11,324 bases of DNA from an uncultured Eubacteriales bacterium (GCA_900544965.1 UQXE01000044.1:1-11324); one strand, 5' to 3'; shown: positions 1 through 6,080, numbered from the stretch's first letter. The notes: generated from the sequence alone by a model not told the origin. Numbers and translations are program-made.

Positions 1-22
1 AAAATGGAGTACTCCATTTTTT
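1..22. terminator. Palindromic terminator-like hairpin at left edge
   Basis: The first 20 bases, AAAATGGAGTACTCCATTTT, are a perfect palindrome that runs straight into further T residues (T17-T22). This makes an 8-bp stem around GTAC with a U-tract on the plus strand and an A-tract in front, the usual shape of a bidirectional intrinsic terminator. It probably ends a gene lying left of the window, but that gene is not visible. Confidence 0.5.
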
Positions 23-82
23 GAACCGCCTATGGCGGTAATAGGTTCTAAGCCGCCGGAGGCAAAATCGTTTTTTGAACCG
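17..82. repeat. Palindromic intergenic repeat, left copy
   Basis: A 12-bp direct repeat (TTTTTTGAACCG) occurs at 17-28 and 71-82. Between the copies lie a hairpin at 25-39 (ACCGCC/GGCGGT around TAT), a GGTTC at 44-48 that can pair with GAACC at 23-27, and a 22-bp block at 43-64 whose exact reverse complement is at 11277-11298. The block contains CTAAGCCGC, also found at 5122-5130 and, inverted, at 5201-5209 and 11285-11293. This looks like a dispersed palindromic repeat (REP or MITE type) of this genome. No protein is encoded. Confidence 0.55.
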
Positions 83-104
83 TGTACACTGCCAAGCATA
101 AAAT
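75..104 (+). promoter_or_regulatory. Candidate promoter for the XRE membrane regulator
   Basis: TTGAAC at 75-80 and TAAAAT at 99-104 are separated by 18 bases, close to sigma-A spacing. Transcription would begin near 111 and give a leader of more than 200 bases containing the hairpin element at 135-191. The -35 box overlaps the repeat at 71-82, so the match could be incidental. Confidence 0.3.
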
Positions 105-134
105 ATGATATTATAGGAATATCGGTTCATGCAA

Positions 135-191
135 GCGCGAAATGTGCCCGCAACCAAAGGTTGCGGGCAGCGGACGGCGGATTTTTCGCGC
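135..191 (+). other. Nested hairpin element in the leader of the XRE gene
   Basis: An outer 8-bp stem (GCGCGAAA at 135-142 with TTTCGCGC at 184-191) encloses a perfect 10-bp hairpin (GCCCGCAACC at 146-155 with GGTTGCGGGC at 159-168, loop AAA). There is no U-tract right after the inner stem, so it is not a standard terminator. It may be an RNA structure in the 5' untranslated region or a palindromic DNA repeat. It matches no riboswitch class that I can recall. Nothing else is recognised between 192 and 337. Confidence 0.4.
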
Positions 192-337
192 CATGTAAGC
201 CTGAATAGCTGGCGCAACCGTTTTTCTGTCATATATGCTTTTTACATGTAAGGAATCATAAGCGCGCATAACGCAGGGCCTTTAGTCCCGCGCGGCGCGC
301 CGAAGAAATAACGTGCATGTGAAAGGAAGGTACGGGT

Positions 338-1774
338 ATGGAGCAAAACGGCAGCGGCGCCTTTGACAACGAAAGGAGCAGGGCGATGAACATCAAATTC
401 GGCGACAAGCTTGTGCGCCTGAGAAAGCAGCGGGGCATGTCTCAGGAGGAGCTGGCCGCAAAGCTGGGGGTTAGCCGCCAGGCGGTGTCGAAGTGGGAAC
501 GGGGCGAAGCGTCGCCTGATACGTATAACCTCATACAGCTTGCAAGGGCGTACGGAATGACGCTTGACGAGCTTGTCGGGGAGGACGGGGAAAGATCGGG
601 TTTCCGCGATACCTTCGGCGACGGTGGGGAGGACGCGTTTGACCGCGGCGGCGGAGACTCCGGCGCGGACGCGTCGGGCTTTGTAATACATGATGATGAC
701 GGCGAAGTCAGCAGAGTGGTTACAATCACAAAAGACGGCGTCTACGTGGGGGACGCGGAAGGCGAAACCGTAGTCAACGTCAATAGCGACGGAATATACG
801 CAAAGTCCGGGGAAAAGAAGCTTAACAGGCGCTGGGTCCATAAGGACGAGAATTCCGACGACTGGGACGAGGACGGCTTCCTTGACGATGATGATGATGA
901 CGACGACGATTTTTTTGACGACGATGAAACGGACGGCGACGGAAAGGAATTCAACGTGGAGATGAATTTCAGCGGCAGTAAAAAGAAGGACGGCAGGTTT
1001 TGGATGCACTTCCCATATCCTATTCTATGCGCCGTAGCATATCTGGCGATGGGCTTTGTATGGGACCTGTGGCATCCGGGCTGGCTGATATTCCTGACCA
1101 TTCCGCTGTATTACCCACTTGTGGAGGCGGCTTATAAGTCAAAAGACCTTGTAAGGACGCTGCTCTCATTCCCATATCCGGTCCTGGTTGCGGGCGTATA
1201 TCTGCTTATCGGCTTTGAATGGGGCTTATGGCACCCATACTGGATATTGTATTTAACGATACCGATCTATTATGCGGTGCTGGGGGCGTTAAAGGGCCAT
1301 AGCCCGATAGAGATAAATATAATAGGGGGTTTTCCGCTGCTTGTGCTTGCCGCGTATCTTGCCATGGGCTTTATCTGGCAGCTGTGGCATCCAGGCTGGC
1401 TGATATTCTTCACAGTGCCGCTGTACTATCCGATTGCCAAGGCGGTTACCGGCCGGCTCAACAAGCCGTTTCTGACGGCCTTTCCCTATTCGGTATTCAT
1501 CGTGGGGGTATATCTGGCGATGGGCTTCATCTGGGATCTATGGAACCCATATTGGTTTCTTTTGCTGACAATACCGCTTTATTATCCCATTGCATCGGCA
1601 ATATCGGGAGAAAAGCATAAAAAATCCTTTTCCTACGGCTATTTTATAACCATACTATATCTTATTCTGGGATTTGGCTGGGGCTTATGGCATCCATACT
1701 GGCTGCTGTTCCTCACAATCCCGATAGTGAATTATATCATTGACTCAATAGGTCGGTCCAGGGAAAGGGGCTGA
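338..1774 (+). CDS. XRE-family helix-turn-helix protein with five two-helix membrane repeats
   Basis: Residues 24-80 form a Cro/C1-type helix-turn-helix, with SRQAVSKWERG (46-56) covering the recognition helix. A linker of unknown fold (about 110-165) leads to an acidic tract (170-202) containing nine consecutive Asp, encoded by GAT/GAC runs near 883-910. Five repeats of about 50 residues then start near residues 225, 278, 332, 382 and 431. Each has the pattern FPYP-x-YLAMGF-W-x-LWHPGW-x-LTIPLYY and can form two membrane helices, about ten in all. It is inferred to be a membrane-anchored DNA-binding regulator. Helix-turn-helix proteins carrying this WHPGW/TIPLYY repeat are, from memory, common in Clostridia; their function is unknown to me. 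Two starts are possible: 338 (AAGGAAGG, 7-base gap) and 386 (AAAGGAG, 7-base gap, giving MNIKFGDKL, which resembles usual family starts). The outer start is given here, but 386 is at least as likely. Confidence 0.85.
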   Translation: MEQNGSGAFDNERSRAMNIKFGDKLVRLRKQRGMSQEELAAKLGVSRQAVSKWERGEASPDTYNLIQLARAYGMTLDELVGEDGERSGFRDTFGDGGEDAFDRGGGDSGADASGFVIHDDDGEVSRVVTITKDGVYVGDAEGETVVNVNSDGIYAKSGEKKLNRRWVHKDENSDDWDEDGFLDDDDDDDDDFFDDDETDGDGKEFNVEMNFSGSKKKDGRFWMHFPYPILCAVAYLAMGFVWDLWHPGWLIFLTIPLYYPLVEAAYKSKDLVRTLLSFPYPVLVAGVYLLIGFEWGLWHPYWILYLTIPIYYAVLGALKGHSPIEINIIGGFPLLVLAAYLAMGFIWQLWHPGWLIFFTVPLYYPIAKAVTGRLNKPFLTAFPYSVFIVGVYLAMGFIWDLWNPYWFLLLTIPLYYPIASAISGEKHKKSFSYGYFITILYLILGFGWGLWHPYWLLFLTIPIVNYIIDSIGRSRERG

Positions 1775-2011
1775 CTAAAAGGTGAAGCGCAGGGGTCTGG
1801 GAGGACCTAGGCGTTTGATCAAACGGCGGCGCGGACAGCTTTCAGGCCCTAACAGGGGAAGCGCCGCGCCCTGGTTAACTTTAAACCTTGGGGAACAAAA
1901 CGCCGATGAACAAACCATATAACAAGGGCGCGCTGATTTTACCCGGTTGAGCGCACGCGCGTTAAATATATATGCGTTAACGTACGGGCCATTAGTCCTG
2001 AGCCTATCCAA
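1775..2011. other. Gene-free stretch before the recognisable CRISPR repeats
   Basis: No convincing coding sequence is seen. A 14-bp palindrome (CGTTTGATCAAACG) lies near 1812-1825. Repeat-like traces may exist with 3' ends near 1886 and 1967; the latter keeps roughly the array's period but is too diverged to call. If the array was once active, its leader should have been here, but no promoter or leader is convincing. Confidence 0.4.
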
Positions 2012-2625
2012 CGGCCCATACGCTGGTTGAAACACCATTGCAAAATCGCTTGCGTAGAACAACGGCTTGAGCCCATGCGGGGATATGGCCGAAATAACAA
2101 CGGTTCAGCGCCATTATGGCGAGTTGTTACATGGGGGTGCGCAGGCTTGAATTTTGCGGAGCGACGAGTTATCGTAACCAACGGAGCCGATCCTATGGGC
2201 GCGTGGATTGAAATTGGGTTATCCCGTGGGGTTAGCAGCATCCTGCGGTTGGCGTACCCATGTGCGTATATTGAAACGATTTATCCCTCAACGCGAAAAA
2301 ATACTCATCCGTCGCACCCATGTGAATGCGTGGATTGAAATAGGGCATGCTGTCGGAGCTGTAACAAGTACGGCCCGAGTAGCGCCCGTGCGGGTGCGTG
2401 GATTGAAATGTTACGGCGAAATCAGCACGATTAAACCCGAAAGTCGCACCCCATGTGGGTGCGTGGATTGAAACTTGAACAGCAGGGCAACTGCCTTGTG
2501 GCTGTCACCGAGTCGCACCCCGTGCGGGTGCGTGGGTTGAAATGTGGATTGAAATTAGAGTATGTCATCCATATCAGCAGCATAAACGCGGTTGTCGCAC
2601 CCCATGAGGGCGAATGTATTGAAAT
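2012..2625 (+). CRISPR. Decayed orphan CRISPR array, type I-C-like repeats
   Basis: The best repeats are 32 bases, starting GTCGCACCCC, then RTGYGG, and ending GTGCGTGGATTGAAAY. The inverted CGCACCC/GGGTGCG forms the crRNA hairpin stem. Good copies are at 2311-2341, 2379-2409, 2443-2474, 2512-2543 and 2594-2625, with spacers of 37, 33, 37 and, after removing a 12-base duplication, 38 bases. Progressively worse copies lie upstream with 3' ends at 2277, 2214, 2152, 2095 and 2033. The spacing of 3' ends (62, 57, 62, 63, 64, 68, 65, 69 bases) keeps the array period. Repeat sequence, length and spacer size fit type I-C. The 3' GATTGAAAY places transcription left to right, so the leader-proximal half is the degraded one. 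No cas gene is in the window. The array is probably inactive, or dependent on Cas proteins elsewhere. Confidence 0.85.
2544..2555 (+). repeat. Tandem duplication of CRISPR repeat 3' end
   Basis: The repeat at 2512-2543 ends with GTGGGTTGAAAT and is followed immediately by GTGGATTGAAAT, a second copy of the 3' terminal 12 bases with the consensus A where the first copy has G. This lengthens the following inter-repeat interval from about 38 to 50 bases. Confidence 0.7.
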
Positions 2626-2699
2626 CAAACCAAACGGGCACGTGGACGCACGCTTACGGTTGTTTAATATATTAACGCGCTTTTAAGGCATACGTGCGT

Positions 2700-3626
2700 T
2701 CAGGCCTCCCCGTCATCCTGGCCGCGGTCTTCGGGAGCATTGCCGCGGCCGGCCGGATTTACATGCACCATGCAGTGCTTTACCGAGGGAAAGCGGCTTT
2801 CAATAGCGTCGTGCGTCCTCTGCGCCACCGCGTGCGCCTGGTTGAGCGTGGTCTCGCCGTCGGCCCTGATTTCCACGTCAACGTATATCCTGTCCCCGAA
2901 AAGGCGCGTCTTTATCTGGTCTATTCCAATTACGCCGTCCTGCTCCTCGATTACCTTCCTTATCGCATCCGCCATCGAATCGTCGCACGACCTGTCGGTC
3001 ATCTTGTTCACCGCGTCCCTGAACACGTCAAACGCGGCCTTTACTATAAATACGCATATTATAACGCTTGCAACCGGATCAAGTATGGGAAACCCGAGCC
3101 GCGCGCCCAGGATGCCGGCAAAGCTGCCCACCGAGGACAGGGCGTCGGACCTGTGGTGCCACGCGTCGGCCATTAGCGCGCCGGAGTTTATCCGCCTGGC
3201 CGCAGACCTTGTATACCAGTACATGGCCTCCTTTACGATTATGGAGATAACCGCCGCGGCGAGCGCCAGCCCGCCTGGCGCCGATATATCGCCATAGCCG
3301 CCCATCACGACCTTTTTTAAACCGGAATATCCGATGCCCAGGCCGGTTGCGCCCAGTATTACGGCAAGTATTACGGCCGCTACGCACTCCATACGCTCAT
3401 GGCCGTAGGGATGCTCCTTGTCGGACGCCTTGTTTGAAACCTTCACTCCGATCATCACTATTATAGTGCTCAACACGTCGGACGCCGAATGCACCGCATC
3501 CGACACCATCGCGCCGGAACGCGCGAATATTCCCGCGAACATCTTAAACGCGCAAAGCACGACGTTTAGCATAATAGTAACGGCGGACACCCTCATAGCG
3601 ATCTGTTTGGGGGACCTGTATTCCAT
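2700..3626 (-). CDS. Cation diffusion facilitator (CDF) metal exporter, probably Co/Ni
   Basis: This 308-residue protein exports divalent metal ions across the cytoplasmic membrane by proton antiport, the known CDF mechanism. The two metal-site motifs are present: HSASD (H46, D50) in an early helix and HHRSD (H157, D161) in a later one. DKEHPYGHER (69-78) in the first cytosolic loop is a family signature. The C-terminal cytoplasmic domain (about 210-290) contains VDVEI and HCMVHVNP, as in the dimerising metal-binding domain. The usual length is about 290-310 residues. The start at 3626 has GGAGG at 3632-3636 with a 5-base gap; an upstream ATG at 3647 has no such site. The probable NiCo riboswitch upstream points to Co or Ni as substrate, but CDF sequence alone cannot settle specificity. 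It is transcribed towards the CRISPR array. Confidence 0.93.
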   Translation of the reverse strand: MEYRSPKQIAMRVSAVTIMLNVVLCAFKMFAGIFARSGAMVSDAVHSASDVLSTIIVMIGVKVSNKASDKEHPYGHERMECVAAVILAVILGATGLGIGYSGLKKVVMGGYGDISAPGGLALAAAVISIIVKEAMYWYTRSAARRINSGALMADAWHHRSDALSSVGSFAGILGARLGFPILDPVASVIICVFIVKAAFDVFRDAVNKMTDRSCDDSMADAIRKVIEEQDGVIGIDQIKTRLFGDRIYVDVEIRADGETTLNQAHAVAQRTHDAIESRFPSVKHCMVHVNPAGRGNAPEDRGQDDGEA

Positions 3627-3690
3627 TGCTGCCTCCATTTTACGCATTACTCTATCCCGCGCCCTTAGCCCGCGTCAATGGATATGAAGA

Positions 3691-3726
3691 CGCGTCCGTG
3701 AGACATACCACTGTCCCACAGACGCG
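3691..3726 (-). terminator. Expression-platform hairpin of the NiCo riboswitch
   Basis: A 15-bp stem with two mismatches (3691-3705 with 3712-3726, six-base loop) uses the 3' strand of aptamer helix P4 and the conserved GGACAG, so it cannot form together with the aptamer. On the minus strand it is followed by TCTTCATATC, a poor U-tract. In known NiCo riboswitches, metal binding blocks such a hairpin and allows transcription; the same ON logic is inferred here. Confidence 0.5.
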
Positions 3727-3806
3727 CGGTTACGCTGTCTGCTGCCGCGTTTTTGCGGCCCGGCTTCATGGACGCGCCGTCCATCGCCTGTTCAGATTGT
3801 ACTGTC
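3702..3806 (-). promoter_or_regulatory. NiCo (czcD) riboswitch aptamer
   Basis: Read on the minus strand, the leader of the CDF gene contains ACAGGCGATGG, GAAGCCGGGC, CGCGGCAGCAGAC and GTCTGTGGGACAG in order. This closely follows the czcD/NiCo consensus as I remember it. Three hairpins fit helices P2 (3768-3773/3779-3784), P3 (3744-3748/3755-3759) and P4 (3719-3723/3737-3741). They are closed by an imperfect P1 formed by the ends (GACA/TGTC, TAC/GTA and CTG/CAG). The class senses Co(II) or Ni(II) and switches on metal exporters, usually CDF proteins such as the downstream gene. The assignment rests on recalled sequence similarity and was not scored with a covariance model. Confidence 0.8.
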
Positions 3807-3807
3807 C

Positions 3808-3828
3808 GCATTCTCTATTAAAGAATGC
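3808..3828 (-). other. Small hairpin ahead of the NiCo aptamer
   Basis: GCATTCT (3808-3814) and AGAATGC (3822-3828) form a perfect 7-bp stem with a seven-base loop. It lies between the predicted transcription start and the aptamer on the minus strand. Its role is unknown; it may stabilise the 5' end of the leader. Confidence 0.4.
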
Positions 3829-3853
3829 AGCGTTAGCGCAAAGAGATCATCTG

Positions 3854-3859
3854 ATTATA
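3854..3859 (-). promoter_or_regulatory. -10 box of the NiCo leader and CDF gene
   Basis: On the minus strand a consensus TATAAT lies about 50 bases upstream of the riboswitch aptamer. The -35 region is weak (TTTTAT-like at a 17-base gap). A start near 3847 would give a leader holding the small hairpin, the aptamer and the expression platform. Confidence 0.45.
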
Positions 3860-3869
3860 TGTTAAAATG

Positions 3870-4192
3870 GAGTGGAATAAAAGCCTTTTGCAAAATAAGT
3901 TTTAACGTATCAAACAGCTTCGGTGCGCGCCTTAAGCGGCGGTTATGGCCGCGAAGGAGCGTTTGGCCTGGGATTGGCGGCCGGCCGCGCAATGCGCGCG
4001 GGCGCAAAGGCGGCCCCTGTATTTACCGGTTACACAGCTCCATGGGCGGGATCATTGCCGTGGCCGGTTTACAGGAGGCCTATTCAGGGGAGCGCAGGCG
4101 GCAATGGGTTTTGGGGGATGGCGGCGGCATAAGCGCATGGGCGCCTGCGGTCCGCTCACAGGACGGTTACCCTCGGCTGACAGGAATAAATG
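3870..4192. other. Stretch with no recognisable gene
   Basis: Open frames exist on the plus strand (for example 3859-4203) but lack a recognisable family and a convincing ribosome binding site. Their composition is what GC-rich noncoding sequence gives by chance. No RNA family or strong hairpin was recognised, apart from short GC palindromes near 3979-3996. It may be the remains of a gene, but I cannot identify one. Confidence 0.3.
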
Positions 4193-4201
4193 TGGTATAC
4201 T
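4193..4201 (+). promoter_or_regulatory. Extended -10 promoter for the P-loop gene
   Basis: TGGTATACT is an extended -10 element (TG-n-TATACT); no good -35 box accompanies it. Transcription would begin near 4208 and leave an untranslated leader of about 220 bases. The leader includes a 7-bp hairpin at 4365-4381 (CCTGGCC/GGCCAGG). No riboswitch class was recognised in it. Confidence 0.35.
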
Positions 4202-4429
4202 AAAAGGCGGACGGAACTTCACCTTTTTACAAAAACCCTTTCGGCGGCAGGCTATACGCCTTTAATGGGATGTGAAATTAAGACGCTCAAACAATATTTT
4301 GCCGCGGTATGGGCGTTAAACCATACTCAGGCGCTTACAATACAAGCTTTTCGCGCGGCGAATCCCTGGCCGGCGGCCAGGTTCGGGCGGCGGATAAAGC
4401 GCACATTTTTTAGCAAGGAAGGTTTTTTC

Positions 4430-4975
4430 ATGAGACACGATATAATCCATATACTGGGCGCGTCCGGATCCGGAACAACCACGCTTGGAAGGGCGATTTC
4501 AGAGCGGTTCGGCCACATGCAGCTGGACACGGACGACTATTTTTGGATTCCCACCGACCCGCCGTACGCCAAAAAGCGGGACGCTTCCGAAAGGCGAAGG
4601 CTGATGAAGGCGGATATCAAGCAGTATAAAAGATGCGTTATCTCAGGCTCGCTGTGCGGCTGGGGAGACTTTCTGATCCCGCGCTTTGATCTGGTAATCA
4701 GGCTGGAGGCGCCCGCCGAGGCGCGGCTGGAACGGCTGGAAAAGAGGGAGTACGCGAGATTCGGCGACAGGATCAGGCCTGGCGGAGATATGTGGGACGA
4801 GCACAGGGAGTTCATGGCGTGGTCAAAGACCTACGATACGGCTGGGACGGATACGCGGAGCAGGGCTTTGCATGACGAATGGCTTAAGCTGGTGAAATGC
4901 CCCATAATGGTCATAGACGGAACGGCGCCGCTGGCGGAAACAATGGGCATGCTTGCGAACCAGTTCGGAGAATAG
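4430..4975 (+). CDS. P-loop NTPase / adenylate-kinase-like protein
   Basis: This 181-residue protein starts at an ATG preceded by AAGGAAGG with a 7-base gap. The open frame continues upstream to 4190, but that part looks noncoding. Residues 10-20, GASGSGTTTLG, form a nucleotide-binding P-loop near the N terminus. The canonical Lys of GxxxxGK[ST] is Thr16 here. GxGTTT loops of this kind occur across a family annotated only as AAA-family or AAA_18-like ATPases in Bacillota, so the change is probably a family trait, not damage. LDTDDYFW (32-39), PTDPPY (41-46) and the helical ARLERLEKRE region (98-107) resemble small-molecule kinases of the adenylate/shikimate kinase fold. The substrate is unknown. 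It appears to be a single-gene unit. Confidence 0.85.
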   Translation: MRHDIIHILGASGSGTTTLGRAISERFGHMQLDTDDYFWIPTDPPYAKKRDASERRRLMKADIKQYKRCVISGSLCGWGDFLIPRFDLVIRLEAPAEARLERLEKREYARFGDRIRPGGDMWDEHREFMAWSKTYDTAGTDTRSRALHDEWLKLVKCPIMVIDGTAPLAETMGMLANQFGE

Positions 4976-5261
4976 GCCTGGCCTATGGGCGCGGCGCGTC
5001 TGTGGGGCCATGCTGCAAATTCCATATTGGGCAATTTCCGGTCCGGTTGCTGCGCACGGAGGTATCCGCCGCCCTTGGGCACAGCTTTGATACCGCAAAA
5101 GCTTGAGGGCCGCAAGCCAGACTAAGCCGCGGGGAGCCATATTGGAACGGTTGCCGTTAACGGCCGCGGCCTGACAACCGACCTGGCTGCCGGGCTTGAG
5201 GCGGCTTAGGCTGGATATATGAATGTGTTAAAATCCCGCGCGCTCCCATTCGCCAATAGGG
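4976..5261. other. Gene-free stretch holding a structured inverted repeat
   Basis: No coding sequence is supported on either strand. A 7-bp inverted repeat (ATAGGCC T GGCCTAT, 4972-4986) overlaps the stop codon of the P-loop gene but has no T-run. The notable content is the 98-base inverted-repeat element at 5117-5214, listed separately. Confidence 0.4.
5117..5214. repeat. 98-base element bounded by a 14-bp imperfect inverted repeat
   Basis: CCAGACTAAGCCGC (5117-5130) and GCGGCTTAGGCTGG (5201-5214) are inverted copies with one mismatch. They enclose further self-complementary segments: GGTTG/CAACC around a 12-bp palindrome GCCGTTAACGGC (5153-5164), and GGCCGCGGCC just after it. The whole could fold as a closed multi-branch RNA, or be a small MITE with terminal inverted repeats. 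The inner core CTAAGCCGC is shared with the palindromic repeats at both ends of the window, which favours a mobile or dispersed repeat. No known RNA class was recognised. Confidence 0.45.
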
Positions 5262-5289
5262 TTGCTTCGGAATCGCTGAATGATATAAT
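5262..5289 (+). promoter_or_regulatory. Promoter of the GNAT gene
   Basis: A perfect TATAAT at 5284-5289 is preceded by TGA, making an extended -10. A partial -35 (TTGCTT, 5262-5267) lies 16 bases upstream. The predicted start near 5296 leaves a leader of about 48 bases before the GNAT start codon. Confidence 0.55.
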
Positions 5290-5343
5290 GAAATCAAAGC
5301 CTGATGCGAATCAGATCCATGTTATAGAGCAGGGGGCCGGAGT

Positions 5344-5828
5344 ATGGATATTATCGCGATTGATAAAAGCGGCGCGCCTGACGCCGCCTCGTTGGTTGCG
5401 GAGTTCCGCGTTGAATTAAAGGGCTATAAGGGCGTATGCGCAAAGCCCGACGTAGCCGCCGGACTTTCAGAGATAAGCGAATATCTTGACGAGGGGTTTC
5501 CCTCGTACGCGGCGGTGGAGGACGGGATGTTCATCGGCTATGTCGTCTGCCGTGTCGACGAGCCTACGGTTTGGATCGAGTCCATCTTTGTCTGCGGCGA
5601 TTTCCGCAGAAGGGGTATCGCTTCGGCGCCGCTGCGTAAAGCTGAATCAATAGCCGGGGCATACGGCGAAAATACGGTGTTTAATTATGTGCATCCCAAA
5701 ACCGTATGATCGCCTTTTTGCGCAGGAATGGATATACCGTGCTGAATCTGATTGAGATCACAAAGCCCTATCCGGATGAAAAGCCGGTTAAAAGGATTAA
5801 AGCAGGCGAAAACGAGTTCGATTATTGA
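5344..5828 (+). pseudogene. GNAT-family N-acetyltransferase, frameshifted near the C terminus
   Basis: The first frame (5344-5709, 121 residues) has a GNAT core: SYAAVEDGMFIGYVVCR (54-70), then WIESIFV leading into the acetyl-CoA pyrophosphate loop FRRRGIASA (87-95), then FNYVHP (113-118). It ends early with KTV and a stop at 5707-5709. A second frame (5706-5828) continues the family C terminus at once: MIAFLRRNGYTVLNLIEI and a tail ending in EFDY, matching the usual pattern HPxNxxxIxFLxxxGYxVLNLIEI. Adding one A to the run at 5698-5701 would restore a single frame. This is a recent frameshift or a sequencing error. The start has AGGGGG with a 7-base gap and its own promoter. The substrate is unknown. 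Confidence 0.8.
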
Positions 5829-5874
5829 CGCGCGGGGATTCCCCCAAGGCTTGCGGCAGTACTGATACAGGGGC

Positions 5875-5925
5875 TTAAAGCCGGCTTTAAAGCATGGCGC
5901 TCGGCCGTGGCTGCCAATGCTGTTA
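5875..5925 (+). terminator. Possible terminator after the GNAT gene
   Basis: A 16-bp palindrome (TTAAAGCCGGCTTTAA, 5875-5890) is followed by an imperfect hairpin (AGCATGGC at 5891-5898 with GCCAATGCT at 5913-5921, one bulge) and then GTTATTTTA. The T-run is interrupted, so termination strength is doubtful. Confidence 0.3.
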
Positions 5926-5942
5926 TTTTAATAAAAGCGGTG

Positions 5943-5970
5943 TTGCAATATATCATCCAGTGTGTATAAT
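5943..5970 (+). promoter_or_regulatory. Promoter of the TPP riboswitch and thiamine transporter
   Basis: TTGCAA (5943-5948) and a perfect TATAAT (5965-5970) are 16 bases apart. The predicted start near 5977 lies just before the aptamer at 5985, as expected for a riboswitch leader. Confidence 0.65.
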
Positions 5971-5984
5971 TAAATTATCATTAT

Positions 5985-6058
5985 CCGCCGGGGGTGCGCA
6001 GGCGCGCTGAGACAGTCCCTTGGAACCTGTTGGGTTAATACCCGCGTAGGGAAGGCGG
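5985..6058 (+). promoter_or_regulatory. TPP riboswitch (THI element)
   Basis: The conserved parts appear in order: GGGGTGC (5990-5996), GCTGAGA (6006-6012), CCTTGGAACCTG (6018-6029), GGGTTAATACC (6032-6042) and GCGTAGGGAA (6044-6053). Helix P1 is closed by CCGCC (5985-5989) and GGCGG (6054-6058). The class binds thiamine pyrophosphate. Here it leads into an intrinsic terminator and a thiamine transporter gene, so TPP should switch expression off. Confidence 0.96.
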
Positions 6059-6080
6059 CAGGAAACGGGCGTATTGCGTT

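Noticed and set aside
242..1009. A 255-residue open frame on the minus strand opposite the XRE gene
   Set aside because: It is antisense to a clearly coding sequence; its Val/Ile-rich run mirrors the Asp-rich tract, and it has no recognisable family.
2027..2471. Open frames of 87-103 residues inside the CRISPR array
   Set aside because: They contain repeated phrases such as VRGLK and AWIEIG, which are simply translations of the CRISPR repeat.
3651..3678. TTGACG and GATAGA with a 16-base gap on the minus strand as promoter of the CDF gene
   Set aside because: The -10 is poor and transcription from here would skip the riboswitch; the TATAAT at 3854-3859 is a better candidate.
3859..4265. Overlapping plus-strand open frames of 69-114 residues
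   Set aside because: No family, no good ribosome binding site, Arg/Gly/Trp-rich composition typical of noncoding GC-rich DNA.
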